NCBI RefSeq assembly: GCF_028293835.1
Contig: NZ_JAQGNX010000064.1
Coordinates: forward strand, 1-64,000
Reading direction: 5' to 3'
Source of the DNA: Pseudomonas sp.
GTDB taxonomy: Bacteria; Pseudomonadota; Gammaproteobacteria; Pseudomonadales; Pseudomonadaceae
DNA length: 64,000 nt
Below, one piece after another: positions 8,862-15,760 of the stretch (position 1 is the stretch's first letter; each line of letters opens with the position of its first letter). The translations under genes were made by a program, and so were the position numbers. The notes beneath the pieces were generated by a model, which saw nothing but the letters and a program-made list of their open reading frames with translations, did no database searches and was not told the DNA's origin.

Positions 8862-9616
8862 CCGCCGTAGGCTTCCAAATGCCCAAACCGGTGTTAGCCA
8901 TAGAAGGCCTTACCGTGTCGTTCGACGGTTTCAAGGCAGTGGATGACCTCAACCTGTACATCGACCGCAATGAGGTGCGGGTGGTGATCGGGCCAAACGG
9001 TGCGGGAAAAACCACGGTGCTCGACCTGATCTGCGGCAAGACCCGCGCAACCAGCGGCAGCATTCAGTTCAACAACCGCGAACTGACCAAAATGCACGAG
9101 TACGACATTGTCCGCGCCGGGGTCGGCCGCAAGTTTCAGACCCCGTCGATCTACGACAACTTGTCGGTGTTCGAGAATCTGGAAATGTCCTTCCCCAAGG
9201 GCCGCAGCGTGCTGGGCGCACTGTTCTTCAAACGCACCGCCGAGGTGGTTGACCGAGTGCGGGAGGTGGCGGGTGACATTTTCCTCGGCGAGCTTCTGGA
9301 ACAGCAAGCCGGGCTGTTATCCCACGGCCAAAAGCAGTGGCTAGAGATCGGCATGCTGCTGATGCAAGACCCCGAATTGTTGATGCTCGATGAGCCGGTG
9401 GCGGGCATGAGCGTGAGCGAACGTGCGCAAACGGCAGACTTGCTCAAGCGCATCAGTCAAGGCCGCTCGGTGTTGGTGATCGAACATGACATGGAATTTG
9501 TGAAAAGCATCGCCCACAAAGTCACGGTTTTGCACCAGGGCAAAGTATTGGCCGAAGGCAGCATGGAATCAGTGCAGAACAACCCAAAAGTCATTGAAGT
9601 CTATCTGGGCCACTAA
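8858..9616 (+). CDS. urtD: UrtD-type ABC transporter ATP-binding protein (LivG family)
   Basis: Cytoplasmic ATPase, 252 residues. Visible motifs are Walker A GPNGAGKT, the Q-loop region VGRKFQTPSIYDNLSVFENL, the signature-like LSHGQKQWLEIGM (a degenerate LSGGQ, common in UrtD), Walker B LLMLDEP and the switch His in VIEHDMEFV. The start overlaps the end of the permease gene (ATGA), so it belongs to the same translationally coupled operon. It should pair with the following UrtE-type ATPase to power uptake. Confidence 0.9.
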   Translation: MTAVGFQMPKPVLAIEGLTVSFDGFKAVDDLNLYIDRNEVRVVIGPNGAGKTTVLDLICGKTRATSGSIQFNNRELTKMHEYDIVRAGVGRKFQTPSIYDNLSVFENLEMSFPKGRSVLGALFFKRTAEVVDRVREVAGDIFLGELLEQQAGLLSHGQKQWLEIGMLLMQDPELLMLDEPVAGMSVSERAQTADLLKRISQGRSVLVIEHDMEFVKSIAHKVTVLHQGKVLAEGSMESVQNNPKVIEVYLGH

Positions 9617-9626
9617 GGAGCGCAGC

Positions 9627-10316
9627 ATGTTCACGATTAACCGGCTGGCGTGCGGCTATGGCCAGAGTCAAATTTTGCATGACCTCGACCTGAGCGTGGC
9701 CAGGCAAGAAATCGTCGCAGTGATGGGGCGCAACGGCATGGGTAAAACCACGCTGTTCAAAACGCTTATGGGCATCTTGCCGCAATGGGGCGGGCAGATT
9801 CAGGTGGAAGGCGTCGAGGTGTCGGGCATGGAAACCCACTCCAGGGTCGCCCACGGCATTGCTTACGTGCCCCAGGGACGAATGATTTTCCCCGCCATGA
9901 GCGTGCTGGAAAACATCCAGACCGGACTGCCGGCGTCAGCCAAAGGCGTGGTGCCGGAGGACCTCTATACCTTGTTTCCGGTGCTGTACGAAATGCGTTC
10001 GCGACGCGGCGGCAACTTGTCCGGTGGCCAACAACAGCAGTTGGCAATCGCCCGAGCGCTGGCAACCAACCCCAAGGTCTTGCTGCTGGATGAGCCCACT
10101 GAAGGCATCCAGCCGTCGATCATCAAAGACATCGCCCGCACCCTTAAAGAGATCCGCACCTTGCGCAACCTGACCATCGTCGTCTCGGAGCAAGTGCTGT
10201 CGTTCACCCTGGAAATCGCCGACCGATTTCTGGTCATCGAAAAAGGCCGATTCGTCATCGAAGAAACCCGCGCTAACGTCGACGAAGCCACCATCAGCCG
10301 GTATTTGTCGGTTTAA
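9627..10316 (+). CDS. urtE: UrtE-type ABC transporter ATP-binding protein (LivF family)
   Basis: Second ATPase of the importer, 229 residues. Motifs: Walker A GRNGMGKT, AYVPQGRMIFPAMSVLENI (LivF/UrtE type), signature LSGGQQQQLAIARAL, Walker B LLLLDEPTEGIQPSII and a C-terminal ETRANVDEATISRYLSV. Many family members carry His in the switch position (VEQ or VSEQ types occur); here the switch reads VVSEQVL, usual for this subfamily. I chose the ATG at 9627 because AAGGAG lies 7 bases upstream; the track start at 9594 overlaps the previous gene. A REPIN follows, then fmdA in the same direction. Confidence 0.9.
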   Translation: MFTINRLACGYGQSQILHDLDLSVARQEIVAVMGRNGMGKTTLFKTLMGILPQWGGQIQVEGVEVSGMETHSRVAHGIAYVPQGRMIFPAMSVLENIQTGLPASAKGVVPEDLYTLFPVLYEMRSRRGGNLSGGQQQQLAIARALATNPKVLLLDEPTEGIQPSIIKDIARTLKEIRTLRNLTIVVSEQVLSFTLEIADRFLVIEKGRFVIEETRANVDEATISRYLSV

Positions 10317-10335
10317 AACAACGCCCCTATTACAA

Positions 10336-10414
10336 CTGTAAGAGCCAACGTGTTGGCGAGCTTTTTTGCGGTGTACCCATTGCATCGCCCCGCCAACACG
10401 TTGGCTCCTACAGG
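10336..10414. repeat. REPIN-type inverted repeat, copy 2
   Basis: Arms CTGTAAGAGCCAACGTGTTGGCGAG and CGCCAACACGTTGGCTCCTACAG flank about 30 bases. It sits between the ATPase gene and fmdA. It may separate mRNA stability of the transporter part from that of the formamidase part without ending transcription, since no T-tract follows. Confidence 0.8.
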
Positions 10415-10444
10415 GAACGATTACCTCAAGTAAGGAGATACGCC

Positions 10445-11680
10445 ATGACCGAGACCCTCATCAAAGTTGATTTGAACCAGCCTGTCACCGAGAACGAGAA
10501 CATTCACAACCGCTGGCACCCGGACATACCTATGGCGGCGTGGGTCAGGCCGGGTGATGATTTCATCCTGGAAACCTACGACTGGACGGCCGGTGCGATC
10601 AAGAACAACGATGACGCCAGCGATGTGCGTGACGTTGACCTGTCCACCGTGCATTACCTGTCCGGTCCGATTGGCGTGCACGGTGCCGAGCCTGGGGATT
10701 TGCTGGTGGTCGATCTGCTCGACATTGGCGCTCGGGCCGACTCCATGTGGGGCTTCAACGGCTTCTTCTCGCGCAATAACGGCGGCGGCTTTCTGACTGA
10801 TCATTTTCCGTCTGCGCAAAAAGCCATCTGGGACTTCAAAGGCATGATGACCAGCTCCCGGCACATTCCGGGCGTTGAATTTGCCGGCCTGATTCACCCC
10901 GGTTTGATTGGCTGTTTGCCCGACCACAAAATGCTCGCGGACTGGAACAAGCGCGAGCAGGAACTCATCGACACTGACCCAATGCGCGTTCCGCCATTGG
11001 CCAACGCGCCGCTGGCCGCCACTGCGCACATGGGCAAGCTCAAAGGTGAAGCCCGCGACCGCGCTGCTGCAACCGGCGCCCGGACCGTGCCGCCCCGCGA
11101 ACACGGTGGCAACTGCGACATTAAGGATTTGTCCCGGGGTTCGAAGGTGTTCTTCCCGGTCTACGTCGACGGCGCCGGTTTGTCGGTGGGCGATTTGCAC
11201 TTCAGCCAGGGCGACGGCGAAATCACCTTTTGCGGTGCCATCGAAATGGCTGGCTGGGTGCACATGCGTGTGGAGCTGATCAAAGGCGGCATGGAAAAAT
11301 ACGGGATCAAAAACCCGGTGTTCAAGCCGAGCCCAATCGTTCCCAACTACAACAAATACCTGATCTTCGAAGGCATTTCGGTGGACGAAGCGGGCAAACA
11401 GCACTACCTGGACGTGAGCATTGCCTATCGCCAGGCGTGCCTGAACGCGATCAATTATTTGACCAAGTTCGGTTACTCGCCAGCCCAGGGTTATGCGTTA
11501 TTGGGGTCTGCACCCGTACAAGGGCACATCAGCGGCGTGGTGGACATTCCGAACGCCTGCGCGACGTTATGGCTACCGACGGAAATCTTCCAGTTCGACA
11601 TCAACCCTAATGCCAACGGCCCGACCCGGTTTATCGATGGCAGCATCGATTTGCCCATCGCCCACGACCTGAAACGTTAA
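10445..11680 (+). CDS. fmdA: Formamidase
   Basis: Hydrolyses formamide to formate and ammonia in the cytoplasm; member of the acetamidase/formamidase family (FmdA_AmdA). The 411-residue length matches characterised FmdA. Family stretches are HNRWHPDIPMAAWVRPGDDF, YLSGPIGVHGAEPGDLLVVDLLDIG, FKGMMTSSRHIPGVEFAGLIHPGLIG, PPREHGGNCDIKDLSRGS and FSQGDGEITFCGAIEM. The ATG at 10445 follows AAGGAGATACGCC. It lies downstream of the UrtABCDE-type genes and upstream of fmdB, so the cluster brings amide in and releases ammonia as a nitrogen source. Activity on other short amides is possible but cannot be read from sequence. Confidence 0.93.
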   Translation: MTETLIKVDLNQPVTENENIHNRWHPDIPMAAWVRPGDDFILETYDWTAGAIKNNDDASDVRDVDLSTVHYLSGPIGVHGAEPGDLLVVDLLDIGARADSMWGFNGFFSRNNGGGFLTDHFPSAQKAIWDFKGMMTSSRHIPGVEFAGLIHPGLIGCLPDHKMLADWNKREQELIDTDPMRVPPLANAPLAATAHMGKLKGEARDRAAATGARTVPPREHGGNCDIKDLSRGSKVFFPVYVDGAGLSVGDLHFSQGDGEITFCGAIEMAGWVHMRVELIKGGMEKYGIKNPVFKPSPIVPNYNKYLIFEGISVDEAGKQHYLDVSIAYRQACLNAINYLTKFGYSPAQGYALLGSAPVQGHISGVVDIPNACATLWLPTEIFQFDINPNANGPTRFIDGSIDLPIAHDLKR

Positions 11681-11689
11681 CGTCAATCC

Positions 11690-11768
11690 TCTAGGAGCCA
11701 ACGTGTTGGCGAAGGGTTCGGTGCGGTATGTCAGGTATGCCGCCTCGCCAACACGTTGGCTCCTGCAG
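11690..11768. repeat. REPIN-type inverted repeat, copy 3
   Basis: Arms CTAGGAGCCAACGTGTTGGCGAAG and CCTCGCCAACACGTTGGCTCCTGCAG flank about 30 bases between fmdA and fmdB. This is the third copy in 5 kb, each in a gap of the same presumed operon. Confidence 0.8.
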
Positions 11769-11805
11769 AAGTTAGCGGCAGCATCGCCTGTTTAAGGAAT
11801 CAGCT

Positions 11806-12153
11806 ATGCCAATGTATGAATACGATTGCCAACACTGCGGCGATTTTACCGCCATGCGGCCCATGGCTGAGAGCGGCCAACCATGCGCATGTCCGGCCTG
11901 TGGCGAATCCAGCTTGCGGGTGATCCTGTCTGCGCCTGGGTTGAGTTCCCTGGCGGGTAATACTCGGCGCGCAATGGAAACCAACGAGCGCAGTTCCCAC
12001 GAACCCAAAACCGTTGCCCACTATCAGGAAAGCAAGCGTCACCCCAGCGGATGCGCCTGCTGCGGGCCCCAAAAAACCGAGCTACCCACCAAAGCCAATC
12101 CCCATGGGCTTAAAGGCAAACCGGCTGGCAGACCATGGATGATCAGCCACTGA
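11806..12153 (+). CDS. fmdB: FmdB family zinc-ribbon protein
   Basis: Small 115-residue protein starting MPMYEYDCQHCGDFTAMRPM with a second pair CPACGESSLRVI, the zinc ribbon (two CxxC knuckles) of the FmdB/CxxC_CXXC_SSSS family. A third cysteine group (CACCG) occurs near residue 83. FmdB of Methylophilus was described as a putative regulator linked to formamidase expression; the molecular role is unsettled. It follows fmdA across a REPIN and probably closes the operon. The start has TAAGGAATC upstream. Confidence 0.85.
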   Translation: MPMYEYDCQHCGDFTAMRPMAESGQPCACPACGESSLRVILSAPGLSSLAGNTRRAMETNERSSHEPKTVAHYQESKRHPSGCACCGPQKTELPTKANPHGLKGKPAGRPWMISH

Positions 12154-12168
12154 GCTAGCTGGTCACGC

Positions 12169-12202
12169 AAAAAAAAGCCGCTTCTGCATTAACAGAAGCG
12201 GC
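12169..12202 (-). terminator. Rho-independent terminator for the 24-aa peptide unit
   Basis: Perfect 10-bp stem GCCGCTTCTG/CAGAAGCGGC with a 6-base loop. The A-tract at 12169-12176 becomes a run of U on the minus strand, so it ends transcription coming from the small membrane-protein genes. It could also halt fmdB read-through weakly. Confidence 0.85.
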
Positions 12203-12225
12203 GTTGGTGTATCACGCTGGAATTA

Positions 12226-12300
12226 TCAGTGCATAAACAACGCGATCAGGATAATGATCGGGATCGGTACACCGAGGAAAAACAGAAGTAGTGAGCGCAT
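12226..12300 (-). CDS. 24-residue hydrophobic membrane peptide
   Basis: Too short for the ORF track. The minus strand reads MRSLLLFFLGVPIPIIILIALFMH, one membrane-spanning stretch with a charged N-terminus. Its ATG at 12300 follows an excellent ribosome site (AAGGAGATTAACC) and its stop lies 24 bases before a strong terminator, so it is very likely translated. It is 34 bases downstream of the larger membrane protein gene. I recall similar tiny proteins of the form FFLGIPIPIIILL in other Pseudomonas, without known function. It may modulate or accompany the neighbouring membrane protein. Confidence 0.75.
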   Translation of the reverse strand: MRSLLLFFLGVPIPIIILIALFMH

Positions 12301-12334
12301 GGTTAATCTCCTTGGTAAAAATTATCCAGTCGAC

Positions 12335-13297
12335 TTAGCGAACCGGTGGCAGGTTGGTGGCTGCGGTGTAGGTTTCATTACTCGTCGACGAGGTGTCGTG
12401 CAGGTACACCACTGCATCCCGGCGGCGACCGCCCATGGTGGCTGCGAAGCTGGCGAAAAAGGCACCGCACAGCAGCGCAACGAACATCCACAATGAGGTG
12501 TAGGCAGCTACCTTAGCGGCGGTGTCCGCAGCGTTTTTAGCTGCCGTTTTGGCGTCATTTACCGCTTGGCGTGCCTGACCGTACACCTGGTCAACCCGCG
12601 CTTGAGCGTCGGCTTGGCTAAGGTTGGTACGTTGAGCAACTAACTGCGAAATGTAAGTGCGGTCATCGGCGCTCAACTGGCCGTCTTTGCTGTTGAGGGT
12701 CTTGGTGAAGATACGGAACACAACGCCGTGCGCAGCGTCATCGCTGACTGAAGCCGCACGGTCATCGCGAAATAGCGTATCGATGAAATAACCGGAGTCC
12801 TCACCGCCGCTGTTGCTGGCTGCACTGCCTGCGGCTTGAGTAGCTGCGCCAGCTACACCGGACGCTGCGCTCGCGCCGGCTTGCACGCCGCCGCTGACCA
12901 TGCTGCCTACCGAACTGGCAATCAGCGTCGCTGCTACCAGGGTGGCCACTGCCCACGCCAGGAAGCCGTGAGCGGTATCGCGAAAGTACACTTCATCGCC
13001 GTGCATATTTGCCCATTTGACCCGCAAGCGTCCGGCGATGTAGCCGCCCATGCCCGAGGCAATGATTTGTGTCAGTGCCAACCAGACAATCGTCGATACG
13101 CCTATCCCTTTGGCACTCATCCCGCTGTCCGCCCACGGCGAAACTGCCGAAAAGCCGAGACCAAACCCCAGAATGACCAGAATTAACGACAGCGCCGCTG
13201 CGCCTGCCGCACCGGCGAATATGGCCCCCCAAGAGACTCCTGAGAGGCTTGCCGACTCCTGTGAGCCAGATGCGTATTTACCCGAGGATAAAGTCAT
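12335..13297 (-). CDS. PhnA-like conserved membrane protein
   Basis: A 320-residue protein with an N-terminal glycine/alanine-rich membrane pair (VSWGAIFAGAAGAAALSLILVILGFGLGF), further membrane segments around residues 70-140, a soluble middle (GYFIDTLFRDDRAASVSDD, then a Gln/Ala helix) and a last membrane segment (YTSLWMFVALLCGAFFASFAATMGGRRRD). Similar Pseudomonas proteins are sometimes annotated PhnA-like, but nothing points to phosphonate metabolism. I chose ATG 13297 (GGAAGAG upstream) over the track start at 13342. Co-transcribed with the 24-residue peptide. Function unknown; glycine-zipper-like helices suggest an envelope role. Confidence 0.7.
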   Translation of the reverse strand: MTLSSGKYASGSQESASLSGVSWGAIFAGAAGAAALSLILVILGFGLGFSAVSPWADSGMSAKGIGVSTIVWLALTQIIASGMGGYIAGRLRVKWANMHGDEVYFRDTAHGFLAWAVATLVAATLIASSVGSMVSGGVQAGASAASGVAGAATQAAGSAASNSGGEDSGYFIDTLFRDDRAASVSDDAAHGVVFRIFTKTLNSKDGQLSADDRTYISQLVAQRTNLSQADAQARVDQVYGQARQAVNDAKTAAKNAADTAAKVAAYTSLWMFVALLCGAFFASFAATMGGRRRDAVVYLHDTSSTSNETYTAATNLPPVR

Positions 13298-13697
13298 TGT
13301 TGTTCTCTTCCGTGCGTGAATAAGATTGTTACAACTTTGCACGAAAGGAAATGCAGCAGCTGTGCCAGTGTCTGCTTTGTAAATAAATCGTTATTTTTCA
13401 ACAGGTTAATAATTATGTAAAGAATGCAAGTCATGCATTTTGCAATAATGGCCAAAATCGTACGGGCGATATGCATTGTCGCGGCGGAGTGAGATCGTAG
13501 TTGGGCATGATTATTGATGTGAGAACCGTGAATTCTCTGCCGTTAATCCTGTCTCATCAGAGTCATTTCTAAGATTTTCAGCCTACACAGTAAAAACCAG
13601 CCTTCGACGCCGATTGGTTCGCGCGTTTTCTTATCGTTCGCATATAGTTTCCCTGCTGTTATGCATTTGATCCTGTTCTTCAAGAGGTTTCCCGCTC
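13298..13697. other. AT-rich intergenic region, divergent promoters
   Basis: A 400-base gap between divergent genes. The half next to the membrane-protein gene is AT-rich (TTGTAAATAAATCGTTATTTTTCAACAGG) and probably carries its promoter. No ORF with a ribosome site, no REP element and no strong hairpin was seen. Confidence 0.5.
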
Positions 13698-14195
13698 ATG
13701 TTCCTTCATCGCCCCCTAGAAGAAAAAGACATCGATGTCATTTGCGGCTTTGCGCAGAGCGCTGACGAGTTGTTTTACATGTTCCCCAAAGCCACCTATC
13801 CCCTGACGCCAAATCAACTGCGCGACGCCATTGCGAGTCGCTCTGACTCTACGGTCATTGTGCAAAAGGGTGAGGTGGTCGGTTTTGCCAATCTGTCCCG
13901 TTGGGATTTTCGCGGGCGCTGCTCGTTGGGCAATGTGATTATTGCTCCCGGCACCCGTTCCCGTGGCGTGGGCAGCTACCTGATAGGCTGCATGATTGAC
14001 CTTGCCTTCGACAAACATGAAGCCTTGGAGTTGACCGCTTCATGCTTCAACCATAACGTGCCCGGCTTGTTGTTTTACCCGAAGCTGGGCTTTCGCCCCT
14101 TCTCTATCGAAGAGCGCGTCGACAAACAGGGACATCGAGTGGCGTTGATCAATTTAAGGCTGAACAAACCGGAAGTCGAATCGATTCAGCCCTGA
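13698..14195 (+). CDS. GNAT family N-acetyltransferase
   Basis: A 165-residue acetyl-CoA-dependent transferase of the GNAT fold. It starts LHRPLEEKDIDVICGF; the acetyl-CoA loop lies around LGNVIIAPGTRSRGVGSYLIGCMIDLAF (an R-x-x-G-x-G/A variant, RSRGVGS), followed by LELTASCFNHNVPGLLFYPKLGFRP, the usual asparagine and final beta strands. The substrate cannot be told from sequence. It stands alone, with AGAGG before the start and a hairpin with partial T-run behind it (14219-14240). Confidence 0.87.
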   Translation: MFLHRPLEEKDIDVICGFAQSADELFYMFPKATYPLTPNQLRDAIASRSDSTVIVQKGEVVGFANLSRWDFRGRCSLGNVIIAPGTRSRGVGSYLIGCMIDLAFDKHEALELTASCFNHNVPGLLFYPKLGFRPFSIEERVDKQGHRVALINLRLNKPEVESIQP

Positions 14196-14525
14196 GTTAT
14201 ATGCGATGAACGGTAGGTGGAAAGGGCGCAGGCTCTTTCCGTTTCTGTTGATACAAATACACCCATACGAGTGCGTTCATTGAGAAGCTACATGTCCCGA
14301 ACGGTTGATTAAACGTTTTTTCAATAAATTTAATACATCAGAACACTGCACTTGATATATGCACGCTTTAACTAGCCGCGTTGCAACCCTTTTACGCGTG
14401 AGGTATAAGATTAAATCCGTTCGCTAAAAGGGTGTCGATAATTTGGCGCCACGAGAACGTGATTGTAGTACATAAATAGAAGATCAACGAACTTCTTATT
14501 AACTGCCTAGTTTCCAGGAGGAACG
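14196..14525. other. Intergenic region with a terminator hairpin, otherwise AT-rich
   Basis: It starts with the hairpin GGAAAGGGC-GCAG-GCTCTTTCC at 14219-14240 followed by GTTTCTGTT, a plausible terminator for the acetyltransferase gene. The remainder is AT-rich (AATAAATTTAATACATC, TTGATATATGC) and probably holds the promoter of the DUF1652 gene. No further gene seen. Confidence 0.5.
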
Positions 14526-14798
14526 ATGATTGCATACAGGCTATCCACGTTGGAGTTACGCGGCATCATTGAGCGTGCTTTTCTGCCGTTGCGCTGCACG
14601 TGTTGTGTGGCGCCTGATTATTCAATGACTGTTCAGATTTCCGATCCGCACTCCGATCGAGTGGACTTACTAGTAACCGGCATTTCTTTGGAGAGACTCA
14701 ACACCAGCAGAGACATCTCTGAACTGGTGGCTGAATTACGTTATGACCTGACTCATAGCGGTCAACTGCAGGGCCCAGTCCACGCGAAAGCGGGGTAA
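14526..14798 (+). CDS. DUF1652 domain protein
   Basis: A 90-residue protein with the pattern LELRGIIERAFLPLRCTCCVAPDYSMTVQISDPHSDRVDLLVTGISLERLNTSRDISELVAELRYDL, which I recognise as DUF1652, a small family largely confined to Pseudomonas with no established function. The start has a strong ribosome site (CCAGGAGGAACG). Two adjacent cysteines (TCC) could bind metal or be coincidental. It stands alone and is followed by a long hairpin at 14808-14847. Confidence 0.75.
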   Translation: MIAYRLSTLELRGIIERAFLPLRCTCCVAPDYSMTVQISDPHSDRVDLLVTGISLERLNTSRDISELVAELRYDLTHSGQLQGPVHAKAG

Positions 14799-14807
14799 TA
14801 GAGCCGT

Positions 14808-14847
14808 TCACCACGGACCGAGACGAGTCGTACGGTTCGGGTGAAAG
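14808..14847 (+). other. Long stem-loop after the DUF1652 gene
   Basis: TTCACC-AC-GGACCG-AG-ACG-AGT-CGT-A-CGGTTC-GGGTGAA can fold into a stem of about 15 pairs with small internal loops. There is no T-tract after it. It could be an RNA-stability element or a weak terminator for the DUF1652 transcript. No match to a named RNA family could be made by eye. Confidence 0.45.
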
Positions 14848-15103
14848 GAGATTATCGAAGCATCATCCATTCATTAACGTCGATTGCATTGTCACAACGA
14901 TCATTTTGACAACACGTTGCCTCTTGCGCAAAGCCGCTTGTAGGGTTGCTTAAACGTTTCAATACCCTTCGTTTTACTCTTCCTTCTGCTAGCCAATACT
15001 TTTTTTGTGCAAATTCTGGCCTTTTGTTCAATTACGCAGATGGCGTTAGAACTATATGGCTGCGCCATAGACGAATACATATGGATTGAAACGGAACCGC
15101 GCG
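14848..15103. promoter_or_regulatory. Upstream region of the ACIII-caa3 operon
   Basis: About 255 bases without a gene, before the first act gene. A TTGACA hexamer lies at 14906-14911, but no good -10 box follows at 17 bases, so the promoter position is uncertain. A pyrimidine-rich segment (CCCTTCGTTTTACTCTTCCTTC) follows. No inverted repeat of operator type was obvious. Confidence 0.35.
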
Positions 15104-15760
15104 ATGACGCAGGTATTCAACCGTTCTGCCGACACTTGGCTGCGCCTGGGGTTGCTCGGCGTAATGGTCGGACTTATTGGGGGGCTCGCTGTGGCCTTGA
15201 TCCTGGATCGCTCAGACTATCGGACTGACCGCGGCTGGGTAGTTGATCAGCCAGTTCCCTTTAGCCATGCCCACCACGCCGGTGAGTTGGGCATCGATTG
15301 TCGTTATTGTCACGGGTCGGTGGAAACATCCGCCGAAGCGGGTTTGCCGCCGACGTATACCTGCATGACCTGCCATTCGCAAATTTGGTCCGACAGCGAT
15401 GTGCTCGAACCCTTGCGTCGAAGTTTGCGTGAACGCATTCCGTTGCACTGGCAGCGGGTCGCCAAGCTGCCCGATTACGTGTACTTCCATCATGCCGTGC
15501 ATGTGCAGGCTGGGGTGGCCTGCGTCAGTTGCCATGGGCCGGTGGATCGCATGCCACTGTTGAGCAAGGCCGAACCTTTGAACATGGGACAATGCCTGGC
15601 CTGTCATCGAGACCCCGCACCGAATCTGCGCCCCCGTGAGCAGGTCACCCAGATGGACTGGTCCACCGATGAAGACCGGCGGCAAATGGGTCAGCGGTTG
15701 ATGAAGGCTTATCACATCAATCCGGTTGGGTTGACTGATTGCGGGGTCTGTCACCGATGA
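15104..15760 (+). CDS. actA: Alternative complex III, pentaheme cytochrome c subunit ActA
   Basis: A 218-residue membrane-anchored multiheme cytochrome. One N-terminal membrane segment (LGLLGVMVGLIGGLAVALIL) is followed by five CxxCH haem c sites: CRYCH, CMTCH, CVSCH, CLACH and CGVCH, the number known for ActA. It should face the periplasm and pass electrons within the quinol:electron acceptor oxidoreductase. I prefer ATG 15104 to the TTG at 15086 in the track; neither has a strong ribosome site. The stop overlaps the actB start by 4 bases, opening a run of eleven overlapping or near-abutting genes. Confidence 0.9.
   Translation: MTQVFNRSADTWLRLGLLGVMVGLIGGLAVALILDRSDYRTDRGWVVDQPVPFSHAHHAGELGIDCRYCHGSVETSAEAGLPPTYTCMTCHSQIWSDSDVLEPLRRSLRERIPLHWQRVAKLPDYVYFHHAVHVQAGVACVSCHGPVDRMPLLSKAEPLNMGQCLACHRDPAPNLRPREQVTQMDWSTDEDRRQMGQRLMKAYHINPVGLTDCGVCHR

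Noticed and set aside
10421-11404. Long minus-strand ORF (327 codons) opposite fmdA
   Set aside because: Shadow frame of fmdA with no recognisable protein content; typical of GC-rich third positions.
14803-14852. Possible group II intron domain V (GAGCCG ... GTACGGTTC)
   Set aside because: The ends resemble a domain V, but the tetraloop and bulge are not of the right form, and there is no reverse transcriptase or other intron domain upstream. A simple stem-loop explains the sequence better.
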